From Melioribacter roseus (lineage in GTDB: Bacteria > Bacteroidota > Ignavibacteria > Ignavibacteriales > Melioribacteraceae): a stretch of 53,683 nucleotides of DNA. Position 1 is the first letter of the stretch. Every line of letters begins with the position of its first letter. Position numbers and translations under genes: made by a program. The notes beneath the pieces were generated by a model. The model did not search any database. It was not told the DNA's origin and saw nothing but the letters and a program-made list of their open reading frames with translations. The stretch covers positions 1 through 53,683 of the forward strand of contig DYHH01000018.1 of NCBI GenBank assembly GCA_020724265.1, given 5' to 3'. Positions 28,118 through 36,176 of this stretch are shown in pieces.

Positions 28118-28124
28118 TTAAAAA

Positions 28125-28251
28125 CGTTGAAGGTCGCTTGTTTTAGACCTTCAATGTTGCTTGCAAACTTAGCAACCTTCGAGGAAAAAGAACTTAAGCA
28201 ACAATCTCTTACCTCGAAGGTTAGCTGCTAATGAAAATCCCGGGGATTTCA
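28125..28251 (+). repeat. Dispersed palindromic repeat, family A copy 1
   Basis: About 127 bp that aligns along its length with 50540-50668. It contains a hairpin TTGAAGGTC/GACCTTCAA (28127-28135 and 28146-28154), then the 11-bp stem AACCTTCGAGG (28174-28184) and CCTCGAAGGTT (28212-28222) with a 27-nt loop, and ends in the near-palindromic CCCGGG element. It abuts the 3' end of glnA. Confidence 0.8.
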
Positions 28252-28253
28252 TT
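28233..28253 (+). repeat. 21-bp direct repeat, copy 2, over glnA stop
   Basis: Identical to 28097-28117. Its last two bases lie in the glnA stop codon (28252-28254 on minus), so the repeat end is flush with the gene end. Confidence 0.75.
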
Positions 28254-29676
28254 AACAATCGTAATACAAACCAAACTCATAAGGATGCGGTTGTAGTGCC
28301 ATTGGTTTAATTTCTTTTTCAAATTTATATTTTATCCATGTTTCAATCACATCATCTGTAAAGACATCACCCTTCAATAAAAATTCGTGATCATCTTCTA
28401 ATGCACGCAATGCCGCACTTAATGACTCGGGTGTTGAAGGAACATTAGCTAATTCTTCGGCAGGCATATCGTAAATATCTTTATCAAGAGGTTCGCCGGG
28501 ATCGATTCTATTAAGAATACCATCCAAGCCAGCCATCAATATTGCAGAGAATCCGAGATATGGATTACCGGAAGGATCCGGACATCTAAACTCAACACGT
28601 TTTGATTTCGGTGAATTTGAATACATCGGTATTCTTATAGAAGCACTTCTATTTCTTTGAGAATAAGCTAAGTTAACCGGTGCTTCATAACCCGGCACTA
28701 ATCTTTTGTAAGAATTAGTTGTTGGATTTGTAAAAGCCAAAATTGAAGGAGCATGTTTTAACAATCCACCGATAAAATAAAGCGCCATTTCGCTTAAGCC
28801 CGCATAACCGTTTCCGGCAAATAATGGTTTCCCGTCTTTCCATAAAGATGTATGAACATGCATACCGCTTCCGTTATCGCCCATAATCGGTTTAGGCATA
28901 TATGTAACGGTTCTTCCGAATTTGCGTGCCGTATTTTTAATTATGTACTTAAACATTAGCAATTGATCGGCAGCTTTAACAAGCGGTTCAAAACGCAAAT
29001 CAATTTCACACTGCCCGCCCGAAGCAACTTCATGATGCTGTGCTTCAACATGAATTCCCGTTCTTTGTAAAGCAAGCACCATTTCATTTCGTAAATCGAC
29101 TAAAGAATCCGTCGGGGGAACAGGAAAATATCCTTCCTTAAATCTAGGTTTGTAAGCTAAGTTAGGACCTTCATCGCGTCCGGTATTCCATCTTCCCTCA
29201 ATCGAATCAACCATATAAAAAGAACTATTTGGATTTGATTCGAACCTTACGTCATCGAAAACGAAAAACTCTGCTTCCGGTCCAAAGTAAACAGTATCGG
29301 CTAACCCGGTTGATTTAACATAAGCTTCGGCTTTTTGTGCAATGTTGCGAGGACAGCGGGAATATTTTTCTTTTGTTGCAGGTTCATAAACATCGCAGAT
29401 TAAACTTAATGTTGGTGATTCAATAAATTCATCTACAAACATTGTATTTGGATCGGGAATTATTAACATGTCGCTTTCATTAATAGGTTTCCAACCGCGT
29501 ATTGACGAACCGTCAAAACCGTACCCGTCTTCAAAAGAATCTTCACTTAATTGTGAAACCGGTACGGTAAAATGCTGCCATTGACCGGGAAAATCCATGA
29601 ACTTGAAATCTATGAATTGTATGTTGTTATCCTTTACATAAGAAAGGATTTTTTTAACTTCATCAGCATTTGCCAT
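28252..29676 (-). CDS. glnA: Glutamine synthetase type I
   Basis: Makes glutamine from glutamate, ammonia and ATP; a cytoplasmic dodecamer. The 474 residues show [12 protein letters not shown], the ATP/metal segments [18 protein letters not shown] and RSASIRIP, and [10 protein letters not shown], where Tyr402 corresponds to the adenylylation tyrosine of the beta type (E. coli Tyr397). AAGGAG precedes the start, close to the end of the upstream Lrp-type gene. Confidence 0.97.
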   Translation of the reverse strand: MANADEVKKILSYVKDNNIQFIDFKFMDFPGQWQHFTVPVSQLSEDSFEDGYGFDGSSIRGWKPINESDMLIIPDPNTMFVDEFIESPTLSLICDVYEPATKEKYSRCPRNIAQKAEAYVKSTGLADTVYFGPEAEFFVFDDVRFESNPNSSFYMVDSIEGRWNTGRDEGPNLAYKPRFKEGYFPVPPTDSLVDLRNEMVLALQRTGIHVEAQHHEVASGGQCEIDLRFEPLVKAADQLLMFKYIIKNTARKFGRTVTYMPKPIMGDNGSGMHVHTSLWKDGKPLFAGNGYAGLSEMALYFIGGLLKHAPSILAFTNPTTNSYKRLVPGYEAPVNLAYSQRNRSASIRIPMYSNSPKSKRVEFRCPDPSGNPYLGFSAILMAGLDGILNRIDPGEPLDKDIYDMPAEELANVPSTPESLSAALRALEDDHEFLLKGDVFTDDVIETWIKYKFEKEIKPMALQPHPYEFGLYYDC

Positions 29677-29685
29677 AACAACTCC

Positions 29686-30132
29686 TTATAATTTTATTGT
29701 TGTAGTTTCTTTTATTGTCGATAAAACAAAACTTGTAATTGTGCGCGTTACTCCGGGCCACGATTGAATTTGACTTAATAATTTTTCGAGTGCTTCGGTA
29801 TCCTTTACCAATGCTTTTAAAATATGCGAACCTTCACCGAGGATTGAATGGCATTCTAAAATTTCAGGAGTCTTTAAAACTTTTTCGGAAAGTTTCTCGT
29901 AATTTTTTGAAGAATCCATCACAACTAAAATGAAAGCCATTAAATCATAACCAAAAATTTTGCGGTTTACTTTTGTGAAGTAACCTTCGATTATTCCGTT
30001 ATCTTCAAGTTTCTTTAAACGGTCACTAAGCGATGGAAGAGACAACCCGACTTCCTCGGCAAGTGCATTTCTTTTTGTTCTGGCATTTTCTTGTAATCTG
30101 TCGAGAATCTTAATATCTATGGCATCAAGCAT
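29686..30132 (-). CDS. Lrp/AsnC-type transcriptional regulator
   Basis: 148 residues: N-terminal winged helix (IDIKILDRLQENARTKRNALAEEVGLSLPSLSDRLKKLE, in parts) and a C-terminal RAM ligand-binding domain. The gene lies 9 nt upstream of glnA on the same strand, so it probably controls nitrogen or glutamine metabolism and its own operon. The effector amino acid is unknown. Confidence 0.92.
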   Translation of the reverse strand: MLDAIDIKILDRLQENARTKRNALAEEVGLSLPSLSDRLKKLEDNGIIEGYFTKVNRKIFGYDLMAFILVVMDSSKNYEKLSEKVLKTPEILECHSILGEGSHILKALVKDTEALEKLLSQIQSWPGVTRTITSFVLSTIKETTTIKL

Positions 30133-30228
30133 ATATCACCTAATTTATTAAGGTAAAGTTTATAATAATGGCTGAAAATATAAGGCGGTGGATGCTAAAT
30201 AGCAAATATTATTTCAAAATTCTTCGTA

Positions 30229-30250
30229 GAGATTTGATTTATCAAATCTC
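30229..30250. repeat. 22-bp hairpin between pdxB and lrp gene
   Basis: GAGATTTGAT and ATCAAATCTC are perfect 10-bp arms around TT. With the preceding GTA it resembles the palindrome at 50345-50372 (both begin GTAGAG and keep a hairpin of different arm sequence). No T tract is seen in either direction. Confidence 0.55.
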
Positions 30251-30284
30251 AGGCTGGGTTAGAAGCTTATGCAGAATAACTCAG

Positions 30285-31421
30285 TCACCTAATATTAAAT
30301 CGAAGTGATTGAAGAATAGTTCTTTGTTCTGAAGTTAAATTTTCCGATTGAACGAGGTAATTATTAAACTCTCTTCTGAGTTTATAATTTTTGCGAAGTT
30401 GATCGAAATGTTTACCGAGTTCATTCTCTTTTAAGTCGGACAAACTTTTAAGTGAATATGAGTCTTCAGAAATATTATAAATCTTTTTTGTTATTTGGTA
30501 AAGCAGCTCAGTTATACTTTGTGATTTATCCGGAATGATTTTATTTGAATCAACCGGTTTTAAAGTCGGTTTCCAAATTTTTGCTTCATTCAAAAATTCA
30601 CACAACGAATTATATATCATTGTTGTTCCGTTAACTTTACCTTCGTAGGAATAACCGGCAATATGAGGACTTCCAATTGATACTTTCTTTAAAAGTTCAG
30701 AATTAATTCGCGGTTCATGTTCCCAGACATCCAATACGACAGTTAAATCATTTTTGTTTTGTAATCTATTCAGCAAAGCGATGTTATCAATAACACCACC
30801 GCGGCTTGTATTAATTAAAATTGTACCGGGTTTGAGTTCACTAATCCTTTGTTCATTGAGTAGATGAAAAGTTTTATCAACACCGGTTTTATTAAGCGGT
30901 ACATGAAAAGAAATTAGATCGCAGTTCAGTGCTTCTTCCAATGAACAGAAATTATAATTAAAACCGTCACGCTGTAAAGGCGGATCGTTCACAAAAGTTT
31001 TTAATCCAACAGCCTCCGCAAACTTTGTAATCTTTTTACCGATGTTACCGTAACCGATTACACCAAAAGTTTTCTCTGACAGATCAAAATTATTTTCGTG
31101 TGCAATTTGTGCAACCGAAGTAAAAACATATTCGGTAACTGCAAATGAATTACAACCGGGAGCGCTCGAATAATAAATGTTATTTGATTTCAAAAAATCC
31201 TTATCAAGATGATCTGTTCCAATAGTTGCAGTTCCGACAAATTTAACAGGAGTGTTTCTAAGTAATTCTTCATTAACATCTGTAATTGAACGAACAATAA
31301 GAACTTCAACATCTTCAAGCATTTCATTTGTTATCTTTCTACCGTGAGAAAGTTTAACTTCACCAAACTGTTGAAATGCCTCAGCCCCGAATTCGATGTT
31401 TTCGTCTACAATAATTTTCAT
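30285..31421 (-). CDS. pdxB: Erythronate-4-phosphate dehydrogenase
   Basis: NAD-dependent 2-hydroxyacid dehydrogenase of the DXP-dependent pyridoxal phosphate pathway. The 378 residues show the PdxB-specific start (KIIVDENIEFGAEAF), GTATIGTDHLD, the GCNSFAVTEYV segment, the Rossmann motif GVIGYGNIGK, NTSRGGVID, the active-site SPHIAGYSYEGK, and a C-terminal dimerisation domain. No other pdx gene is nearby. It is divergent from aspS. Confidence 0.92.
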   Translation of the reverse strand: MKIIVDENIEFGAEAFQQFGEVKLSHGRKITNEMLEDVEVLIVRSITDVNEELLRNTPVKFVGTATIGTDHLDKDFLKSNNIYYSSAPGCNSFAVTEYVFTSVAQIAHENNFDLSEKTFGVIGYGNIGKKITKFAEAVGLKTFVNDPPLQRDGFNYNFCSLEEALNCDLISFHVPLNKTGVDKTFHLLNEQRISELKPGTILINTSRGGVIDNIALLNRLQNKNDLTVVLDVWEHEPRINSELLKKVSIGSPHIAGYSYEGKVNGTTMIYNSLCEFLNEAKIWKPTLKPVDSNKIIPDKSQSITELLYQITKKIYNISEDSYSLKSLSDLKENELGKHFDQLRKNYKLRREFNNYLVQSENLTSEQRTILQSLRFNIR

Positions 31422-31510
31422 GCCCCAAAATAATTAAATGATTTGTAATTTGTATCGGCATTACTATTTAATTATTTTTGAAGCTAATTTTTCAGCATTG
31501 GAGTTATGAA

Positions 31511-33277
31511 ATGAAATTCAGTAAAAGGACGCATACTTGCGGAGAGCTGCGTGAATCAAACATCGGAAAAAGTGTTGTATTAAACGGATGGGTAGATACA
31601 AGACGTGATCTTGGCGGAGTTATTTTTATTGATCTTCGCGATCGTTACGGTATTACTCAAATAGTATTTGAACCCCATTATAACAAAGATACACACGAAC
31701 TCGCTTCTCATTTAAGGAGTGAATATGTTATCTCGGTTGAAGGAAAAGTACGTAAACGCCCACCCGAAACCGATAACCCGAAATTACCAACCGGGCATAT
31801 AGATGTAATGGTTGATAAGTTAATAATATTAAACAAAGCTGAAACTCCTCCGTTTCAAATTGCCGATAATGTTGACGTTCATGAAGATATTCGTTTAAAA
31901 TATAGATACCTTGATTTACGCCGCAGCAATATGCAGAAGAATTTATTGCTTCGTCATAATATGTATCAAAGTGTACGCAAATATTTTGATGAACAGAATT
32001 TCGTTGAAGTTGAAACTCCGATTCTAATGAAAAGCACTCCCGAAGGAGCGCGAGATTTTCTTGTTCCGAGCCGCGTTCACAAAGGAAAATTTTATGCATT
32101 GCCTCAGTCGCCTCAAACTTACAAGCAGTTGTTAATGGTATCCGGATTTGATAGATATTTTCAAATTGTAAAATGTTTTAGAGATGAAGACTTACGTGCA
32201 GATCGTCAACCGGAATTCACACAGATCGATATTGAAATGTCTTTCGTTGATACCGAAGATGTATTTGAAATTGTTGAAGGATTGATGAAGAAATTATTAA
32301 AAGAAGTAAAAGATTATGATCTTGAAATTCCTATTCCGCGCTTATCTTTTAATGAAGCCATGGAGAAATACGGAAGCGACAAACCCGATCTTCGTTTTGG
32401 GTTAGAGATGGTTACTTTAAATGATGTTGTTAAAGATGCGGAATTCAGAGTGTTCAAAGAAGCTGTTGAAAACAATGGTTATGTTACCGGACTTCTTGCA
32501 AAAGGATGCGGTGATTATACAAGAAATCAGCTTGATGTACTTACCGATTTTGTAAAAAAACTTGGCGCCGGCGGATTAATTTGGATGAGAGTTAAAGAAG
32601 ACGGACTTGATGCACCAGTTGCCAAATTTTTTACTGATGAAGAGAAACAGAATATCATAAATACAATGAATGCAGAAGCCGGAGACTTATTATTTATTCT
32701 TGCCGGACCGAAATTAAAAACATTATCGCAGATGGGTTCGCTTCGTTTAGAAATGGCTAAACGTTTGGACTTGTTCCCAAAAGAAGAGGTTTGGAAATTA
32801 TTATGGGTAACCGATTTTCCATTGTTTGAATGGGATGATGAAACTCAACGTTATTATGCAATGCATCATCCGTTTACTTCTCCAAATCTTGATGATGTTG
32901 ATAAACTTGAAAGTAGCCCTGGTGAAGTAAGAGCAAGAGCTTACGATTTGGTATTAAACGGAAATGAAATTGCCGGTGGAAGTATTAGAATACACAACGC
33001 GGATTTACAAGCCGCAATGTTTCGTGCTTTAGGTATTAGTGATGAAGAAGCAAATCAAAAATTCGGATTTTTAATGGGTGCATTTAAATACGGTGCACCA
33101 CCGCACGGAGGAATTGCATTTGGTTTTGATAGACTTGTAATGTTATTGGCAAACGAACATTCAATAAGAGAAGTTATGGCATTTCCCAAAACGGCAAGCG
33201 CCACTTCGCCGATGGATGATTGTCCGTCCCCGGTAAATGAAGCACAATTAAAAGAACTTCATATAAAGTTAAGATAG
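31511..33277 (+). CDS. aspS: Aspartyl-tRNA synthetase, bacterial type
   Basis: 588 residues from ATG 31511, chosen because TTGGAG (31498-31503) is 7 nt upstream; the frame is open from 31478. Domains: N-terminal OB-fold anticodon-binding part (VVLNGWVDTRRDLGGVIFIDLRDR), class II core with YRYLDLRR, PEFTQIDIEMSF and the GAD insertion, and C-terminal motif 3 GIAFGFDRLVML. Discriminating versus non-discriminating specificity is not decided here; gatCAB is not in the window. Confidence 0.96.
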   Translation: MKFSKRTHTCGELRESNIGKSVVLNGWVDTRRDLGGVIFIDLRDRYGITQIVFEPHYNKDTHELASHLRSEYVISVEGKVRKRPPETDNPKLPTGHIDVMVDKLIILNKAETPPFQIADNVDVHEDIRLKYRYLDLRRSNMQKNLLLRHNMYQSVRKYFDEQNFVEVETPILMKSTPEGARDFLVPSRVHKGKFYALPQSPQTYKQLLMVSGFDRYFQIVKCFRDEDLRADRQPEFTQIDIEMSFVDTEDVFEIVEGLMKKLLKEVKDYDLEIPIPRLSFNEAMEKYGSDKPDLRFGLEMVTLNDVVKDAEFRVFKEAVENNGYVTGLLAKGCGDYTRNQLDVLTDFVKKLGAGGLIWMRVKEDGLDAPVAKFFTDEEKQNIINTMNAEAGDLLFILAGPKLKTLSQMGSLRLEMAKRLDLFPKEEVWKLLWVTDFPLFEWDDETQRYYAMHHPFTSPNLDDVDKLESSPGEVRARAYDLVLNGNEIAGGSIRIHNADLQAAMFRALGISDEEANQKFGFLMGAFKYGAPPHGGIAFGFDRLVMLLANEHSIREVMAFPKTASATSPMDDCPSPVNEAQLKELHIKLR

Positions 33278-33290
33278 TTTCTTTCAAAGT

Positions 33291-33308
33291 AGCCGCAGAC
33301 TTCAAGTC
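33291..33308. repeat. Degenerate CCGCAGAC repeat, family C
   Basis: CCGCAGAC then TTCAA then GTC. It matches the hairpin elements at 50426 and 50509 in its left arm; the right arm is decayed after GTC. Confidence 0.4.
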
Positions 33309-33316
33309 ATATAATC

Positions 33317-33369
33317 AAACCTTCGAGGTAAGCGATGGCTATTTAAGTTCTTTATCCTCGAAGGTTGCT
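33317..33369 (-). repeat. Family A hairpin, inverted copy
   Basis: Stem AACCTTCGAGG (33318-33328) and CCTCGAAGGTT (33356-33366), loop of 27 nt. Read on the minus strand the loop begins ATAAAGAACTTAA and ends CTTA, as in the copy at 28174. Confidence 0.75.
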
Positions 33370-33389
33370 ATCCTGCATAAATTGACCAA

Positions 33390-33446
33390 AGCAACCTTGA
33401 AGGATAAAGAGCTCGAAACAATATATGCTTACCTTCAAGGTTTGCT
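33390..33446 (+). repeat. Family A hairpin with compensatory changes
   Basis: Stem AACCTTGAAGG (33393-33403) and CCTTCAAGGTT (33432-33442), loop of 28 nt starting ATAAAG and ending CTTA. Against the other copies, stem positions 7 and 8 changed and both partners changed with them, so pairing is preserved. Confidence 0.75.
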
Positions 33447-33561
33447 TATTAAATTCTTTTTCTCGAAGGATGGTTTCTTGAACAGGAACGAAGGAAAATT
33501 AGAAAAATGGAATGTTGTATCTAGCTACTGCATCAAAAACTTTTCCTAAATAGCTTTTCCC

Positions 33562-33640
33562 ATTATTCCATAATTCCTTTATTCCTTTATTCTATTCCAA
33601 TTTCCCATTATTCCTCTATACCTTTATTCCCTTATTCCAA
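33562..33640. repeat. TTATTCC simple-sequence tract
   Basis: About eight irregular direct copies of TTATTCC-like heptamers. On the minus strand it reads as repeated GGAATAA. No coding potential is seen. Confidence 0.6.
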
Positions 33641-33749
33641 CATTTCTTCAACACCATTTACTCAACCTCCTTACAAGATTCAGCAAATCTTACAGGAAAA
33701 TATTACCTGATTACCGATATAATTTCTAAAAACAACCAACTATTTTTTC

Positions 33750-33772
33750 TTGCATCTGTCATTGAAATGCAA
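33750..33772. promoter_or_regulatory. Dyad upstream of pilin promoter, candidate enhancer
   Basis: TTGCAT (33750-33755) and ATGCAA (33767-33772) are inverted arms 11 nt apart, centred about 90 nt before the start point predicted from the sigma-54-like promoter. That is a usual distance for an NtrC-type activator site. The same bases also allow a sigma-70-like reading (TTGCAT, 17 nt, TATTAT at 33773-33778). Confidence 0.4.
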
Positions 33773-33823
33773 TATTATAACAAAAGCGGTAATAATTACT
33801 TTAAGAATTGTTCGTCTTGCGAT

Positions 33824-33839
33824 TGGTAAGGAAATTGCT
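33824..33839 (+). promoter_or_regulatory. Sigma-54-like promoter of pilin gene 1
   Basis: TGG (33824-33826), eight bases, then TTGCT (33835-33839): the GG and GC pairs are exactly 10 nt apart, as required for a -24/-12 promoter. The predicted start is near 33850, about 25 nt before the pilin ATG. Confidence 0.6.
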
Positions 33840-33874
33840 CAATCATTTTCCACTCAAATTAAGAGTAAGCTAAG

Positions 33875-34255
33875 ATGGGTCAGCAGCAGTTATTATTAAT
33901 AGTTTTAGGTGTTATACTTGTTGGTATCGCAATTTTTGTCGGTATTACACTATTCCAGGCAAATGCTGCTGAAGCAAAACGTAATAATGTTACAAATGAG
34001 TTAGTAAACTTAGCTGCTCACGCTCAACAATTTTATCAACGCCCTTCTGCACTTGGTGGTGGAAGCCGGTCATTTTCGGGATGGCAGATCCCTCATGAAT
34101 TAAAAACGACAGCCAATGGTACTTATGATGCAACTGTTGAATCACAACGTGTTATACTTATAGGAACAGGTAATGAAGTTGTTACAGGAAATGATTCTGT
34201 AAAAGTTCAACTAATTGTATATCCTGCTCAATATGAAACTACTGTTATAAATTAG
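33875..34255 (+). CDS. Type IV pilin-like protein 1
   Basis: 126 residues beginning MGQQQLLLIVLGVILVGIAI, a hydrophobic alpha1-type helix directly behind a two-residue MG. If a prepilin peptidase cuts after Gly2, the mature protein would start QQQLLL, without the usual Phe1 and Glu5. The rest is a small polar domain (ALGGGSRSFSGW, NGTYDATVESQRV, DSVKVQLIV). It is a clear paralogue of the next gene. It lies ahead of pilC, pilB, pilT and the secretin gene, so a pilus subunit is the natural reading. Confidence 0.8.
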   Translation: MGQQQLLLIVLGVILVGIAIFVGITLFQANAAEAKRNNVTNELVNLAAHAQQFYQRPSALGGGSRSFSGWQIPHELKTTANGTYDATVESQRVILIGTGNEVVTGNDSVKVQLIVYPAQYETTVIN

Positions 34256-34285
34256 ATTTATAGAGTGAACAAATTAATTTTATTA

Positions 34286-34301
34286 AGGAGAAATTGTTGC
34301 A
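34286..34301 (+). promoter_or_regulatory. Sigma-54-like promoter of pilin gene 2
   Basis: AGG (34286-34288), eight bases, then TTGCA: the GG (34287-34288) and GC (34299-34300) pairs are again exactly 10 nt apart. The first T of the -24 box is replaced by A. The predicted start is near 34312, about 45 nt before the ATG. Confidence 0.5.
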
Positions 34302-34357
34302 ATACTCAACCAATCATATAAATCATCAATCACAAACCAATTAAAAGGAGTTGAACA

Positions 34358-34744
34358 ATGGGTCAACAACAATTATTACTTATCGTGCTCGGCGTTATCA
34401 TAGTTGGTATCGCTGTTGTTGTCGGTATTAATGTATTTACAGCAAGTGCATCAGCAGCAAATAGAGATGCAGTTATATCCGACATGACAAATCTAGCCGC
34501 AATGGCACAACAATTCTACAGAAAACCTGTCGCTCTTGGCGGCGGTGGTAATACTTTTACCGGTTGGACTATCCCTACACAATTACAATCAAACGCAAAT
34601 GGTTCTTATTCTGCCACAGTTGCTGCTCAATCAGTAACATTAAGTGGTATTGGTAATGAAGTAGGAAACGATGGTTCCGACTCAGTTAGGGTTACAATGG
34701 TGGTCGGTCCAAATGAGATTACTTCCACAACAATTGTTAACTGA
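34358..34744 (+). CDS. Type IV pilin-like protein 2
   Basis: 128 residues, same design as its neighbour: MGQQQLLLIVLGVIIVGIAV, then MTNLAAMAQQFYRKPVALGG, FTGWTIP, NGSYSATVAAQ and DSVRVTMVV. The two proteins differ mostly in the surface part. AAAGGAG 7 nt before the ATG is far stronger than in gene 1, and a terminator follows directly, so this may be the major subunit. Confidence 0.82.
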   Translation: MGQQQLLLIVLGVIIVGIAVVVGINVFTASASAANRDAVISDMTNLAAMAQQFYRKPVALGGGGNTFTGWTIPTQLQSNANGSYSATVAAQSVTLSGIGNEVGNDGSDSVRVTMVVGPNEITSTTIVN

Positions 34745-34773
34745 TGTTTTAAAGAAAAATTTTCTTAAATTGT

Positions 34774-34813
34774 AGGCAGGTAAAACTACGCTAACTGTTT
34801 TACCTGCCTTTTT
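34774..34813 (+). terminator. Terminator between pilin 2 and pilC
   Basis: AGGCAGGTAAAAC (34774-34786) and GTTTTACCTGCCT (34797-34809) are perfect 13-bp arms around a 10-nt loop, followed by TTTT. It should cut most pilin transcripts from the downstream machinery genes and so keep subunit mRNA in excess. Confidence 0.9.
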
Positions 34814-34835
34814 CATATTAAGGTGACTTAAAGTT

Positions 34836-36176
34836 ATGATTGAACTTAGATTCAATGCAATAAAACCTAACGGGCAGGCAATTAGCGGAACGATGACTAC
34901 TGCAACGTTCGCCGAAGGTAAAAAAAAGATTAAAGCTCTCGCCGAAAAGAACCAACTTAAAATCAAATCGATTGAAAAGAAGGTTGCATTTCTTTATAAA
35001 GTAAGAAGAGGAAATGAAAAACCAATTACCGGGGAACAAAGAGCATTTACTAAAGCTGAAGTTATTACTGCTCTTCAAAAACTTGGTTATACTGTTGTTT
35101 CTGTAAATAAGAAACTTCTCGATTTTAGTCTTAAACCACCCCCGCAGGAAATTGTATCATTTGTTAAACTTAGCGCAGATCTTTTGGAACAAAAATTGCC
35201 GTTCTCTGAAATTCTTACACTTTTAATGAATGACTTAGAGAATAAGACTTTGAGAGATACGTTAAAGCAAATAAATAACGAATTAAAAAAAGGTTCTGAT
35301 AGCGAAGTTGTTTTTATGAAATACCAAGGTGTCTTCGGAAAGTTTACTGCTTATATGTTGGGGCTTGCTTCAAAGAGCGGAAACATGGCAGAAATATACC
35401 GTGCGACTGCAAAATTTTTAGAAAGACAAATGGAATTTCGTAAAAATCTTAGAAGTGCTTTAATTACACCGATAATAACTTTATTTGTATTGTTTTTAGC
35501 CGTTCTTTTTTATGTTGGTTATATCTTCCCGGAAACAGCTAAATTATTTTTAAAGTTTGATATCCCTCTTCCGCCAATGACGGCTTTTACTTTAGTGATG
35601 AGTGATTTCCTTATTGTTAATTGGTGGCTTGTGTTATTAATTATGATTGCACCGCCGATTTTATTGATTTATTATGGAAAAACCAGTAAAGGTCGATTGG
35701 TACTTGATAGGTTTATGATGAAAATTCCCGTAATGGGTTCATTAATTCATAAAACATCCATTGAAGTTTTTTGCAGAGTGTTTTATACTTTATATACAGG
35801 GGCTGCAGAAAGTATTGAACCAATTAGAATTGCAGCCGAAGCTTCAGGTAATAAATATTTTGAAAACCAAATTAAAACAATTGCTATTCCATTAATGATA
35901 AAAAAAGGTGCCGGTGTAACCGAATCATTTGAAGCCGCCGGTGTATTTACCGAAACCGCTATTAATAGATTCCACTCGGGTGAAGAAACCGGTACAATAA
36001 AAAACACGGCTCTTCAGCTTGCAAACTATTATGAAAGTGAAACGGTGTTTAGACTAAAGAACGTGATAGAAATGATACAAGTATTTATTGCAATGGTTAT
36101 TATGATTGTAATGATTTTATTAACTCTGGTTTCCGCCGAGACAGCAACTATTAGTCCTAAATCACCGGTGATGTAA
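34836..36176 (+). CDS. pilC: Type IV pilus inner-membrane platform protein PilC
   Basis: 446-residue GspF/PilC protein on which the assembly ATPases act. The N-terminal 100 or so residues form a small cytoplasmic domain of the ARNT-like kind. Two GspF domains follow, the first with SADLLEQKLPFSEILTLL and a membrane helix near 215-235, the second with FCRVFYTLYTGAAESIEPIRIA and HSGEETGTI and a final helix. The stop overlaps the next start (TAATG). Confidence 0.92.
   Translation: MIELRFNAIKPNGQAISGTMTTATFAEGKKKIKALAEKNQLKIKSIEKKVAFLYKVRRGNEKPITGEQRAFTKAEVITALQKLGYTVVSVNKKLLDFSLKPPPQEIVSFVKLSADLLEQKLPFSEILTLLMNDLENKTLRDTLKQINNELKKGSDSEVVFMKYQGVFGKFTAYMLGLASKSGNMAEIYRATAKFLERQMEFRKNLRSALITPIITLFVLFLAVLFYVGYIFPETAKLFLKFDIPLPPMTAFTLVMSDFLIVNWWLVLLIMIAPPILLIYYGKTSKGRLVLDRFMMKIPVMGSLIHKTSIEVFCRVFYTLYTGAAESIEPIRIAAEASGNKYFENQIKTIAIPLMIKKGAGVTESFEAAGVFTETAINRFHSGEETGTIKNTALQLANYYESETVFRLKNVIEMIQVFIAMVIMIVMILLTLVSAETATISPKSPVM

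Larger units (their letters stand above)
33278..33874. other. Repeat-rich gap before pilin genes
   Basis: 597 bases without a gene. From left to right it holds a degenerate CCGCAGAC element, two family A hairpins in opposite orientation, a TTATTCC simple-sequence tract (33562-33640), and a regulatory zone for the pilin gene with a dyad and a sigma-54-like promoter. Confidence 0.7.

Noticed and set aside
28097-28253. CRISPR-like repeats
   Set aside because: The units are nearly palindromic, few, unevenly spaced and spread over distant islands; no cas genes are present.
31728-32099. 123-codon minus-strand frame inside aspS
   Set aside because: Fully antisense to a conserved class II synthetase core; no ribosome site or recognisable protein.
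34682-35078. Minus-strand frames over the pilin terminator and pilC start
   Set aside because: They cross a strong terminator hairpin and oppose pilC; no family features.
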